A stretch of 64,000 nucleotides of DNA, from assembly GCA_965243215.1 (NCBI GenBank), contig CBDEUJ010000004.1, forward strand, positions 682,001 through 746,000. Direction: 5' to 3'. This DNA is from JAJEFO01 sp009843725. GTDB taxonomy: Bacteria; Pseudomonadota; Alphaproteobacteria; Rhodobacterales; Rhodobacteraceae. Each line of letters begins with the position of its first letter. Position 1 is the first letter of the stretch. The notes under the pieces are model-generated. The model ran no database searches, was not told the DNA's origin, and saw only the letters and a program-made list of their open reading frames with translations. Below are positions 53,311 through 61,479 of this stretch, one piece after another. Position numbers and translations under genes: made by a program.

Positions 53311-54342
53311 CTACATCACGATTTGCGTTTTCAGGTCCTGCGGTCGATCGGCGAAGCTGTCGAATGCCGCCTGGATGTCGTCGAGCGGATAGGTCGCACC
53401 CGTGAAGGGCGCAGTCATGATCCTGCCATGCACGAGCAGCGTCAGCGCGTCATGCATGTCCTGGCCCATGCCTGCGACGGAGCCCCGGACCGAGTTTTCC
53501 TCAAGGATCGTTGTCAGGATGTCCAAGTTGAGCGACTCTCCCGGTTCGGTCAGTCCGAAGACCATGAGATGGCCGCCCTTGCGCACGAGTTCCTGCGCTT
53601 CGGCGTAGAGCGCCGGACTGCCGACGCTTTCGATCACGATGTCCGTGCCGCGCCGGTCGGTGGCGTCCATCACGGCCGCGTTCAGTTTCGCCGGATCACT
53701 CACGCCGACGTCGGCTCCGGCATCGAGTGCCATCTGCACGCGCTCGGGACTGATGTCCGATACGATGATCGGGGCTGCGCCGATCGTGCGCATGAGCTGG
53801 ACATGCAGGTTGCCGATGGGACCGGCACCGATAACGGTGACCGACTGGCCGAAGGCTACCTTCGACTTGCGGGCGGCGCGCACGACGCAGGCAAGCGGCT
53901 CGGTCAGCGCCAGAATCTCGGGCCCCACATGCTCCGGCGCGGGAATGGCCAGCCGCGCCGGCACCGAGAGAAATTCCGCGAAGGCGCCGTCGATGGTGAT
54001 GCCGATCTGCTGCATCTTCGGACAGTTCAGGATCTCGTTCTGGCGGCACCAGTAGCAGCGGGTGCAGCCAATGTTCATGTCGACGACAACGGGCTGGCCT
54101 TCCTCGAGATCCGCGACATTCGGCCCGAGCGCCGCGACATGGCCGGTGAACTCATGACCAGGCACCATCGGCAGGCTCTCGAGCGCATAGGCCCCGTGGA
54201 AGATGTGCATGTCGGTGCCGCAGATGCCCGTGCGCGCGATGCGGATCAACGCTTCGCCCGGCCCCGGATCGGGACGGTCAACCTCGCGCAGCTCGAACCG
54301 GCCCGGCTCCACGAGCACCGCTGCGCGCATTGAAGCCGTCAC
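53311..54342 (-). CDS. zinc-dependent alcohol dehydrogenase (sorbitol/threonine dehydrogenase type)
   Basis: 343 residues. Catalytic zinc ligands Cys in GICGTDMHIFHG and His-Glu in PGHEFTGHVA; structural zinc Cys set in GCTRCYWCRQNEILNC; NAD motif VIGAGPIGNLHVQ near residue 172. It oxidises a polyol or sugar alcohol. The GTG at 54342 overlaps the upstream permease stop (GTGA), so it is translationally coupled to the importer; an ATG at 54330 is an alternative. Coupling to the importer suggests it acts directly on the imported compound. Confidence 0.9.
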   Translation of the reverse strand: MTASMRAAVLVEPGRFELREVDRPDPGPGEALIRIARTGICGTDMHIFHGAYALESLPMVPGHEFTGHVAALGPNVADLEEGQPVVVDMNIGCTRCYWCRQNEILNCPKMQQIGITIDGAFAEFLSVPARLAIPAPEHVGPEILALTEPLACVVRAARKSKVAFGQSVTVIGAGPIGNLHVQLMRTIGAAPIIVSDISPERVQMALDAGADVGVSDPAKLNAAVMDATDRRGTDIVIESVGSPALYAEAQELVRKGGHLMVFGLTEPGESLNLDILTTILEENSVRGSVAGMGQDMHDALTLLVHGRIMTAPFTGATYPLDDIQAAFDSFADRPQDLKTQIVM

Positions 54343-55283
54343 TTGACGACCCCGCTCAACTTGCTGCGATCAATGGTCAGCGCGATCGCGACGATCAGGA
54401 CGACGCCGAAGACCATCTGCTGCTGCGTTGCGCTGACTTCGAGGTAGACCATGGCCGCGCGGATCACCATTACGATCAACGTGCCGATGGCGGTGTTGAT
54501 CACGCCGCCAACCCCACCCGTGAGGGGCGTTCCACCGACGAGCACGGCCACGATTGCCAGGAGAAGGAAGCCGTTTGCCAGGTTCGCGTCGCCGCCCGAA
54601 AGCTTGACCGAGAACACCAGTCCAGCGATCCCTGCAAAGGCTCCGGAAATCGCGAAGGCAAGTATCTTCACGCGATCAACGTTGAGCCCCGAGGCAACTG
54701 CCGCGAGTTCCCCCGAGCCGACCGCCTTCAGCGCTCGCCCGAAGCTCGTCCGTGTCTGGAGAAACCACGCGACAGCCAGCAGCACGATCGCGATGGCCAG
54801 TTGGTGCGGCACGCCGGCAGTGCTGTCGAACATCCAGCCAAAGCTCGTGTTTCTCTCGGTCACGTCCATGGAAAGCGCGCGTTGGCCTGAAAGGTACTTG
54901 GCGGCAGACAGCGCGACGAAGCCCATCGCAAGCGTCGAGACGAATGACGGCACATACAGCCGGGTGGTCACGAACCCGGACACCGCCCCGAAGAGGAAGC
55001 CTGCGAGAATGCAGATCACGGCCACGCCGATTCCAAACTGCGAAAGATAGACGGTGGCCACGACCGTCACCATGTTCGCCACCTGCTGCGCCGACAGGTC
55101 TATGCCGCCGATGTAGATCGCGAATGTCATGCCAAGCGCCATGATGAAGAGCGGCACGACGTCGGTGACCAGAGACAGGAGGCCAAGCGGGTCGAAGAAC
55201 GCCGGGTTTGCCGCACCGACAACGCAGACCAGCGCCAGCAATGTCATCCATGGGAAGTGCGGCTTGATGCGTTCTAGGTTCAT
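54339..55283 (-). CDS. ribose/galactose-type ABC transporter permease 2
   Basis: 314 residues with about eight to ten membrane segments, including IYIGGIDLSAQQVANMVTV, SGLNVDRVKILAFAISGA and LLAIVAVLVGGTPLTGGVG, all RbsC/YjfF-type motifs. The ATG at 55283 is about 11 bp after the ATPase stop. This operon has two permeases and one double-domain ATPase, as in the galactofuranose (Ytf) and autoinducer-2 (Lsr) importers. Confidence 0.9.
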   Translation of the reverse strand: MNLERIKPHFPWMTLLALVCVVGAANPAFFDPLGLLSLVTDVVPLFIMALGMTFAIYIGGIDLSAQQVANMVTVVATVYLSQFGIGVAVICILAGFLFGAVSGFVTTRLYVPSFVSTLAMGFVALSAAKYLSGQRALSMDVTERNTSFGWMFDSTAGVPHQLAIAIVLLAVAWFLQTRTSFGRALKAVGSGELAAVASGLNVDRVKILAFAISGAFAGIAGLVFSVKLSGGDANLANGFLLLAIVAVLVGGTPLTGGVGGVINTAIGTLIVMVIRAAMVYLEVSATQQQMVFGVVLIVAIALTIDRSKLSGVVK

Positions 55284-55294
55284 GGGCCGGATCC

Positions 55295-56800
55295 TCAGAT
55301 CATGTGGTGGACGAGGTCGTAGAGCGATGGCTTCGCGCCTGGAGTCCCGTCGAAACGCTTCTGGAACTCGCCGTCCTTGATGACGATGATCGTGTGCGAA
55401 AGGCCGATCGCCTCTTCCAGCGTGTCGGCCACGAGCACTATGCCAACGCCGGCGTCGTTCATTTCGCGGACCATTTCGTAGACGTCCTCCTTGGCGCCGA
55501 TGTCCAGCCCGCGCGTGGGATGGTCGAGAAGGATGATGTCCGATCCGCCCGAACGCCATTTGGCCAGCACGACCTTCTGCTGGTTGCCGCCGGACAGGCC
55601 GCCGCAGTCCTTGCGGATGTCCGGGGTCTTGATCGCAAGCCTGTCGACCCAGTCCTTCGCCATCTCCTTCTCGTCGCCAACGCGGAGAACGCCAAGGTTT
55701 GAATACTTGTTCAGCTGGCTCAGCGTCATGTTCTCGTAGACGTTCATGCCGTTCACGATGCCCTCGACCTTGCGCTCGCGCGGCACATACCCGACGCCCC
55801 GCGCAACTCCGCCCGTGGCGGTGAAGCGCGCGACCTGCTCGCCCTTGATCGTGATGCTGCCGGATGTCGGGGCCTCAAGCCCGAAAATCGTGCGCAGGAT
55901 CGCCTCGCGACCGGAACCTTCCGTGCCGACGAGACACAGGACTTCGCCGCGATGAAGGTCGAACGAGATGTTGCGGTAGCGGTTGTCCACGCTCACGTTG
56001 TCAAATCGAATCAGCGGCGCGTCGGCAGCATACGGAGACTGCTTCTGCTCGCGGTAGTACTCCTTGTCGATCTCCCGGCCCACCATCTTGTGCTGTATGT
56101 CGTCCACGTCCGCCTCGTCGCTGTCCACCACGTCGACAACCGCACCGTCCTTCATGACGTAAATGCGATCGGAGAGCTCCAGGACCTCGTCGATGCGATG
56201 GCTGACGAAAATGAACGACGCGCGCTTGGCCAGGTCGCGCACAAGCTGGAACAGCAGCTCCACCTCCTCCTTTGCGAGGACCGACGTGGGTTCGTCCAGC
56301 AGGATGACAAGATCGCCATCGATCCGTTCCTCGAGCGTCAGCACCTTCGCAAGTTCCACGAGCTGGCGCTGCGCAAAGGAAAGCTGGGACGTCACGGCCG
56401 CGGGGTCGACGTCGAGCTTGACCTTTGCCAGCTGACGGCGCGCGGCCTTCGCCATGGCTCTCCAGTCGACAATGCCGAACTTCACGAACTGCTGCTCGTA
56501 GCCCAGGAAGATGTTCTCCATGACCGTCAGGTTGGTGATCAGCGACTGTTCCTGGAACACCATCCCGATCCCGTGATTCATGGCCTGGCGCGGGTTCTGA
56601 AAGCGCATGGTCGTGCCGTCGATCGTGATCGAGCCGCCGTCGGGCTGGTAGGCGCCGTAGATGATCTTCATCAGGGTGGACTTTCCGGCGCCGTTCTCGC
56701 CAACGAGACCCACGATCTCGCCCCGACCGACCTGGAAATCGACCGCCTTCAGCGCGTGAACGCCAGGGAAGTGCTTGTCTACCTTGTTCAGGGCATACAT
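55295..56800 (-). CDS. double-domain sugar ABC ATPase (RbsA/MglA type)
   Basis: 501 residues with two ABC domains. The first has Walker A GENGAGKSTLMK near residue 35, signature LSFAQRQLVELAKV and Walker B LVILLDEPTS. The second has a degenerate Walker A (GTEGSGREAILR), signature LSGGNQQKVVLAKW and IILLDHPTRGLD, with His where most have Glu. This asymmetry is normal for RbsA-type proteins. The ATG at 56800 was chosen for homology. It drives the two permeases on either side of it. Confidence 0.93.
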   Translation of the reverse strand: MYALNKVDKHFPGVHALKAVDFQVGRGEIVGLVGENGAGKSTLMKIIYGAYQPDGGSITIDGTTMRFQNPRQAMNHGIGMVFQEQSLITNLTVMENIFLGYEQQFVKFGIVDWRAMAKAARRQLAKVKLDVDPAAVTSQLSFAQRQLVELAKVLTLEERIDGDLVILLDEPTSVLAKEEVELLFQLVRDLAKRASFIFVSHRIDEVLELSDRIYVMKDGAVVDVVDSDEADVDDIQHKMVGREIDKEYYREQKQSPYAADAPLIRFDNVSVDNRYRNISFDLHRGEVLCLVGTEGSGREAILRTIFGLEAPTSGSITIKGEQVARFTATGGVARGVGYVPRERKVEGIVNGMNVYENMTLSQLNKYSNLGVLRVGDEKEMAKDWVDRLAIKTPDIRKDCGGLSGGNQQKVVLAKWRSGGSDIILLDHPTRGLDIGAKEDVYEMVREMNDAGVGIVLVADTLEEAIGLSHTIIVIKDGEFQKRFDGTPGAKPSLYDLVHHMI

Positions 56801-56810
56801 GGAGCCGTTC

Positions 56811-57854
56811 CTATTTGACGAAGGTGACCGACCTGCGATTGGTCGAAAGCGCAACCGCCAGGATCACGAGCGCGCCAAGAACGCCGTCCTGCACGTATGG
56901 CGGCAACCCGATCACGACCATTCCGTTGTTGATGACATTGACGATCAGCACGCCGACGAGCGTGTTCCAGACGCCGCCGATTCCGCCCCATAGCGCCGTG
57001 CCGCCGACCACGACAGCGGTGATCGACACGAACATGAAGTTGTTGCCGGTTGCGGTCTCCGCGATGCCGATGCGGCCCACGGCCAGCAGGGCGCCTACGG
57101 CGAAGAAGATGCCGGCCAGCGTGAACCCCATGATGCGCACTCGGGCCACGTTCAGGCCGCTGGACTGCGCCAGCTGCTCGCCGCCACCCACTGCATAGAA
57201 GTTCCGGCCCAGAGCAGTGTGGGACTGAATGAACCAGGCAAGCAGAAGAAAGGCCAGCGCCACGTAGCACATGATGGGGAAGTTCAGCCAGCGCACTGTC
57301 AGGAGCGAACGGAACAGCTCGTCCTCGACCCGCAGCCGGTCGCCTCCGGTCAGAAGCAGGGCGAGGCCGGTGCCCACGAAGCCCATCGCCAGGGACGCCA
57401 TGAAACTCGGAATCTTGAGCCGGACATGAATCATCCCGTTGACGAAACCCAGAATAGCTCCAACCACGAGAGCCAGCGGAATTGCCAGCCAGGCCCAGCT
57501 TGCCAAGGTGCCGCCCCAGCCGAGGAATGCAAACGCGAAAAGGACGGCGCATACCGAGATCGTGCCTTCCATCGAGAGATCGATGGAACCCATGATGATG
57601 ATGAAGGTCGCGCCGACTGCCACCATGAGCGCCGGCGTGGCCGCGATGCCGATGCGGGCCCCGTTTCTTATTGAGAAGAAACGAGAATCAAGAAGATAGA
57701 CGTGTTCCTTGCCTTCCAGAAGATCGGACAGGAATTCAAAGAACGGAAACAGCAGAACCAGGGCGCCGAGCACCAGAATCGGAGCCCATCTGACGATCCG
57801 GTCCCTCGTCAGCAACCCGCCGAGGGCTTCCGTCTGCGCGGATATGTCGGTCAT
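56811..57854 (-). CDS. ribose/galactose-type ABC transporter permease 1
   Basis: 347 residues from the ATG at 57854 with GGAGGG upstream (an ATG at 57884 is possible). RbsC-type segments: FIIIMGSIDLSMEGTISV, KIPSFMASLAMGFVGTGLAL, AQSSGLNVARVRIMGFTLAG and VVVGGTALWGGIGG. It is the first permease of the operon and lies behind the SBP gene and a hairpin. Confidence 0.9.
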   Translation of the reverse strand: MTDISAQTEALGGLLTRDRIVRWAPILVLGALVLLFPFFEFLSDLLEGKEHVYLLDSRFFSIRNGARIGIAATPALMVAVGATFIIIMGSIDLSMEGTISVCAVLFAFAFLGWGGTLASWAWLAIPLALVVGAILGFVNGMIHVRLKIPSFMASLAMGFVGTGLALLLTGGDRLRVEDELFRSLLTVRWLNFPIMCYVALAFLLLAWFIQSHTALGRNFYAVGGGEQLAQSSGLNVARVRIMGFTLAGIFFAVGALLAVGRIGIAETATGNNFMFVSITAVVVGGTALWGGIGGVWNTLVGVLIVNVINNGMVVIGLPPYVQDGVLGALVILAVALSTNRRSVTFVK

Positions 57855-57943
57855 CGTCCGGCCCTCCGTGCCTGAACCACTCATTGGAAGAGCCGCAACG
57901 GGTTCCTGTCAAGAGTCAAGCCGAGGCGTGGTCGGCGAGGCGG

Positions 57944-57966
57944 CGCGGCCGGCCTGACCGGCCACG
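57944..57966 (-). terminator. GC-rich hairpin behind the binding-protein gene
   Basis: CGCGGCCGG (57944-57952) pairs with CCGGCCACG (57958-57966), with one non-Watson-Crick position, around a five-base loop. It lies between the SBP stop and the first permease, with no T-run. Confidence 0.55.
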
Positions 57967-57982
57967 CCCACTGGTCACCTTG

Positions 57983-59092
57983 TCACTTGTACATGATCTG
58001 GCCGTTCGACGGCCCCCAGAAGTCCTGCCAGTCGTAGGTCGGCACGTTCTCAAGGTAGTTCGTCTTGAATTCACGTGCATCTTCCGGCGTGACGAAGATG
58101 GTTGGCCCGTAGAACTCGCGATGCTCGTTCGGCTCGTCCGACGGCTTGAAGTGCCCGACTGCAGCATGATAGGCGAGCGATGCGGTGATGCCTCCGCCCC
58201 AATGCGGGTTGGTGAAGACCGTTGCCAGAATCTTGCCCTCGGCGACCAGGTCAACCGCCTGCGGGTTGCCGTCATAGGTGACGATCGGGACATCCATTCC
58301 CTCGGCGCGAAGCGCCTCGAGAACGCCGTAGCCGATCGTGTCGTTTGCGCAGTGCACGCCGGTGATTTCGTCGCCGTAGCGCGTGATGAACGACGCCATG
58401 ATCTGCGCCGCCTTCTGGGTGTCCCAGTCAGCTGGCTGCGCGTCGAGAAGCTCGACGTCAGGATAGTCCTTCAGCGCATTCTTCAAGCCGTTCAGACGCT
58501 CGATGGCCGGATTGTTCGAAGCTATGCCGCCAAGATGCACGACTCCGCCCTTTCCTCCGATGGCTTCAAGCAGAATACGTGCCGTGCGTTCTGCAGGGCC
58601 CTCGTCCGACCATGTCATGTGACTGACATAGTTGTCGCCAAAGTCCCATGGATGCAGGTCGTCGGTCTTGTTCCAGAGCGTGGAGACGTAGGCCCCAGCC
58701 TCGACGCAGGCCTCGACCACCGGGCGCGCGTTCGGCGCGTCGTTGGTGTCAATGGCAAGAGCAAGTTGTCCGTTCGTCTTTGCCAGCAGCGCCTTGACGT
58801 CGGCCAATGACTTCTCCGAGGAACCCTCGTTGATCAGGTGCGTCAGGAACTCCTTCGGCTTGCCGAGGCTCTCAACGAAGGCTTCGCCGCCGGACACGAT
58901 CTCGTTCCAGTAGGGGTTCGTACGGTTGCGGTAGGACCAGGCAATGGTTGGATCGGCATAGGTCGCCGCCTGCACCGGCGAAGGACCGAACATGCGCATC
59001 GCCGCCGCGCCGGAAATGCCATAGGCCGAGGCAAGCAGGAAGTTTCGGCGTGATACCGTCTCCTGCTCAATGAAATTCTTGATGAAGGACAT
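57983..59092 (-). CDS. Tat-exported sugar ABC transporter binding protein (ribose type)
   Basis: 369 residues. The N-terminus has VSRRNFLLASAYGISGAAA, a clear twin-arginine signal, unusual for a sugar SBP. The mature part is a type-I binding domain: TIAWSYRNRTNPYWNEIV, TNGQLALAIDTNDAPNAR, EITGVHCANDTIGYGVLEAL. Tat export suggests that it folds, perhaps with a metal or cofactor, before crossing the membrane. The ATG at 59092 has GAAAGGAGAGG upstream. It heads the importer operon, and the TetR-type site D lies about 110 bp ahead of it. Confidence 0.92.
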   Translation of the reverse strand: MSFIKNFIEQETVSRRNFLLASAYGISGAAAMRMFGPSPVQAATYADPTIAWSYRNRTNPYWNEIVSGGEAFVESLGKPKEFLTHLINEGSSEKSLADVKALLAKTNGQLALAIDTNDAPNARPVVEACVEAGAYVSTLWNKTDDLHPWDFGDNYVSHMTWSDEGPAERTARILLEAIGGKGGVVHLGGIASNNPAIERLNGLKNALKDYPDVELLDAQPADWDTQKAAQIMASFITRYGDEITGVHCANDTIGYGVLEALRAEGMDVPIVTYDGNPQAVDLVAEGKILATVFTNPHWGGGITASLAYHAAVGHFKPSDEPNEHREFYGPTIFVTPEDAREFKTNYLENVPTYDWQDFWGPSNGQIMYK

Positions 59093-59202
59093 GGACGTTC
59101 CTCTCCTTTCTTCGAGCCCAAGATAAGGCTCTGATTCAGTCTTGATTGCGGCCGAATTCCCCCGACATGCCCGACCGGCAGGCAGCAGCGGCGATTCGGT
59201 CA

Positions 59203-59218
59203 GTAACGCACTAGTTAG
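59203..59218. promoter_or_regulatory. TetR-type operator, site D
   Basis: GTAACGCACTAGTTAG, within a wider dyad AGTAAC/GTTACT at 59202-59223. It sits between the divergent SBP and TetR genes, so it could mediate both autoregulation and importer control. Confidence 0.7.
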
Positions 59219-59295
59219 TTACTTCTTGCTTCTCTTTCCTGTCAAGTGGGTTATAAGTGGCGGGTGACGCGATCCCTGGAAGTGAAGGAACGCAC

Positions 59296-59934
59296 GTGAG
59301 AGTTGTGGAGGAACAGCCTCGGGCCCGCGACGCAAACGCAACCAGGGCCAGAATTCTCGCCGCCGCCAAATCGGAATTTGCGCGACTTGGCCTCGCCGGT
59401 GCGCGCGTGGACGAGATCGCCAGACACGCCTGCGCCAACAAACGCATGATCTACCACTACTTTGGTGGCAAGGAGGACCTGTTTCGTGCAGTTCTCGTGG
59501 AGGCTTATCTGGACATTCGCAACGCCGAACAGGAACTGGAGCTTGGCCACCTTCCGCCACGCGAGGCCCTGGAGCGCCTTGTTCGGTTCACTTGGGCATA
59601 TTATCTCGACAACCCGGAATTCATCACCTTGGTCAACAGCGCGAATCTGCATCGTGGCAAGCACCTGGAGAAGTCCGAGCGATTGCGGACGGCCAGCCGC
59701 AGGTTTGTCAGCATGGTTCAGGAAATCCTGGACCGTGGCGTTGCCGACGGCGTCTTCCGTCCGGGAATCGATCCGGTGCAACTCAACATCACCATCGCGG
59801 CCATCGGCTACTACTACCTGACAAACCGGTTCACCGGCACGATTCTGTTCGAACGCGACTTCATGGAAGACAAGGCGCTTGAAGACCGGCTCGCCTTCAA
59901 CATCGACACCGTCTTGCGGCTTGTGCTTGCCTGA
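59296..59934 (+). CDS. TetR/AcrR family transcriptional regulator
   Basis: 212 residues from the GTG at 59296 with AAGGAA upstream; a GTG at 59257 would add 13 unlikely residues. The HTH is at residues about 15-60 (RARILAAAKSEFARLGLAG, DEIARHACANKRMIYHYFGGKEDL). The ligand domain (residues 75-212) has YYLDNPEFITLVNSANLHRG, like the RutR-related branch. A TetR-type dyad lies 78 bp upstream and recurs at three other promoters in the window, so this protein is the likely master regulator of the importer, both aldo/keto reductases and the CoA-transferase operon. The inducer is unknown. Confidence 0.9.
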   Translation: MRVVEEQPRARDANATRARILAAAKSEFARLGLAGARVDEIARHACANKRMIYHYFGGKEDLFRAVLVEAYLDIRNAEQELELGHLPPREALERLVRFTWAYYLDNPEFITLVNSANLHRGKHLEKSERLRTASRRFVSMVQEILDRGVADGVFRPGIDPVQLNITIAAIGYYYLTNRFTGTILFERDFMEDKALEDRLAFNIDTVLRLVLA

Positions 59935-60084
59935 CGACGCGGCCTTGCCCTGCTGCTGCCCGATTTGCCGGAAATTCAGGTCCGTCGCTCCGCATCGTCG
60001 ACGTCCGTCGTGAAGCTTCCAGCCAGCACGCTGCAACAGGGCCGCTGCCGGAGACGGCGCAGGAGTGCGGTGCCGTTCATTCAA

Positions 60085-60510
60085 TCAGGCAGGTGTCAAT
60101 CCAGGCCGCCATTCCGGAGAAGCGAGCTCAAAGCCGGAGAACTCGAAGGCAGGCGCGACCGTGCAACCGACAAGCGTCCATTCTCCTAGGGAAACCGCGC
60201 TCTGCCAGCAGCCTGCAGGCACGACCGCTTGCGGCTCAGCGGCACCGCCCGTGCCGAGCAGGCGCCTTGTCACGGTCATGCCATCGGCACACAACGCGAG
60301 ACGCAACGGTGCGCCAGCGTGATGGTGCCAGATTTCGACAGCGTCGATGCGGTGCCACGCCGATGTCTCACAGGCCTTCAGAAAGTAGTAGATCGCCGAG
60401 ACGGCCCCTCGCCCGCCATTGGCTGCAGGGGCGCGGAAGGTCTCGCGATAGTGGCCGCCCTCCGGATGCGGCTCCAGCCCGTAGCATGCAATCACCTCGT
60501 CGGCATCCAT
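60085..60510 (-). CDS. DUF985 family cupin
   Basis: 141 residues with the DUF985/YML079-like pattern: LEPHPEGGHYRETFR near residue 11, SAIYYFLKACETSAWHRI, EIWHHHAGAPLRL, and GCWQSAVSLGEWTLVGC. It is a single cupin barrel of unknown function. The ATG at 60510 has GGAGACA ahead of it. It is separated by about 120 bp from the TIM-barrel gene upstream on the same strand and may be independent. No gene lies in the 150 bp between it and tetR. Confidence 0.87.
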   Translation of the reverse strand: MDADEVIACYGLEPHPEGGHYRETFRAPAANGGRGAVSAIYYFLKACETSAWHRIDAVEIWHHHAGAPLRLALCADGMTVTRRLLGTGGAAEPQAVVPAGCWQSAVSLGEWTLVGCTVAPAFEFSGFELASPEWRPGLTPA

Positions 60511-60630
60511 TGCTGTCTCCATTTGCAAGCGCGACCCGCATTGTGCGCCAGACCAGCCGCGCCATCCAGTTCAATTGATCGTTCCGCCGGGTCCAAGACC
60601 CCAGCGTCCGCATTGCGCTTCCGAATTCAG

Positions 60631-61479
60631 TCAGCATTGCGTCCTGAATCGCTCGACAATCGTGTCCAGGACTTCCGCCGGGTCGCGTTGCCACCAGTTG
60701 CCGGCCGAAAACACCTCGACCTCGCACGCGCCATCGTATCCCGCGCCTTCGACCGCACGCCGGATGCTCTTCAGGTCCGCGACACCGTCGCCCATCATGC
60801 CGCGGTCCAGAAGCATGTCGGTGGTATCGGCGAGCCAGTCGCACAAATGGTATCCGAGAATCCGGCGCGGGCCTGCCGCGTTCAGCGTCTCGGACAGGGT
60901 CGTGTCCCACCAGACATGGTACACGTCGATGGCCACGCCCGCGTTCGGCACGTCCACCTGGTCGCAGATGCGGAGGGCCTCGGCCACGGTGAAGAGGCAT
61001 GTCCTGTTGCCGCCGAACATTGGGTTGAGGGGCTCCAGCGCCAGGCGTACGCCGCACGTTGCCGCGTGTTCCGCAAGGATTGCAACGCGTTCCGCCAGAA
61101 GTTTCTGGCTTTCCTTGACGCCTTTGGTGCCGAGTTCGGTGCCGCCGGTCACGATGGTAAGCACGTCGGCCCCGAGCGCGGCCGCCATGTCCACCGACTC
61201 GCGTGCCTCGTCGAGCGTCGCAGGAGCGCCAGGACCGGTGATGTACGGGGTTCGACACAGACCCACGACCTTCATGCCGCTGGCGCGGACGCGCTCGCCG
61301 ATGGCCTGCGCGCGGGTGCCGATCTCGCGCCGCCAAAACACCAGGCCGGCAAAGCCACGCTCGGCGCAAGCGTCGACCACGCGCTCCACCGGCCAGCCTG
61401 CGCCGTAGCCGTCCAGGTTGTGACCAAGCGTCGCCGTGTTCAGGGCCAGTGCGCCGAGATCGCTCGTGAAGTCACGCAA
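60631..61479 (-). CDS. sugar phosphate isomerase/epimerase (xylose isomerase-like TIM barrel)
   Basis: 282 residues if started at TTG 61479, which overlaps the DUF993 stop; longer frames upstream run inside that gene. Motifs of the AP-endonuclease-2/IolE-like barrel: GFAGLVFWRREIG, TIVTGGTELG, RLALEPLNPMFGG (metal Glu), DVYHVWWD (metal Asp/His) and GACEVEVFSAGNWW. It binds a divalent metal and isomerises a sugar or keto acid. It regularly occurs with DUF993 proteins, SDRs and sugar importers. The start codon is the least certain part. Confidence 0.85.
   Translation of the reverse strand: MRDFTSDLGALALNTATLGHNLDGYGAGWPVERVVDACAERGFAGLVFWRREIGTRAQAIGERVRASGMKVVGLCRTPYITGPGAPATLDEARESVDMAAALGADVLTIVTGGTELGTKGVKESQKLLAERVAILAEHAATCGVRLALEPLNPMFGGNRTCLFTVAEALRICDQVDVPNAGVAIDVYHVWWDTTLSETLNAAGPRRILGYHLCDWLADTTDMLLDRGMMGDGVADLKSIRRAVEGAGYDGACEVEVFSAGNWWQRDPAEVLDTIVERFRTQC

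Noticed and set aside
52801..54333. 510-residue plus-strand frame
   Set aside because: Antisense to the cupin and alcohol dehydrogenase genes, which both show clear catalytic motifs.
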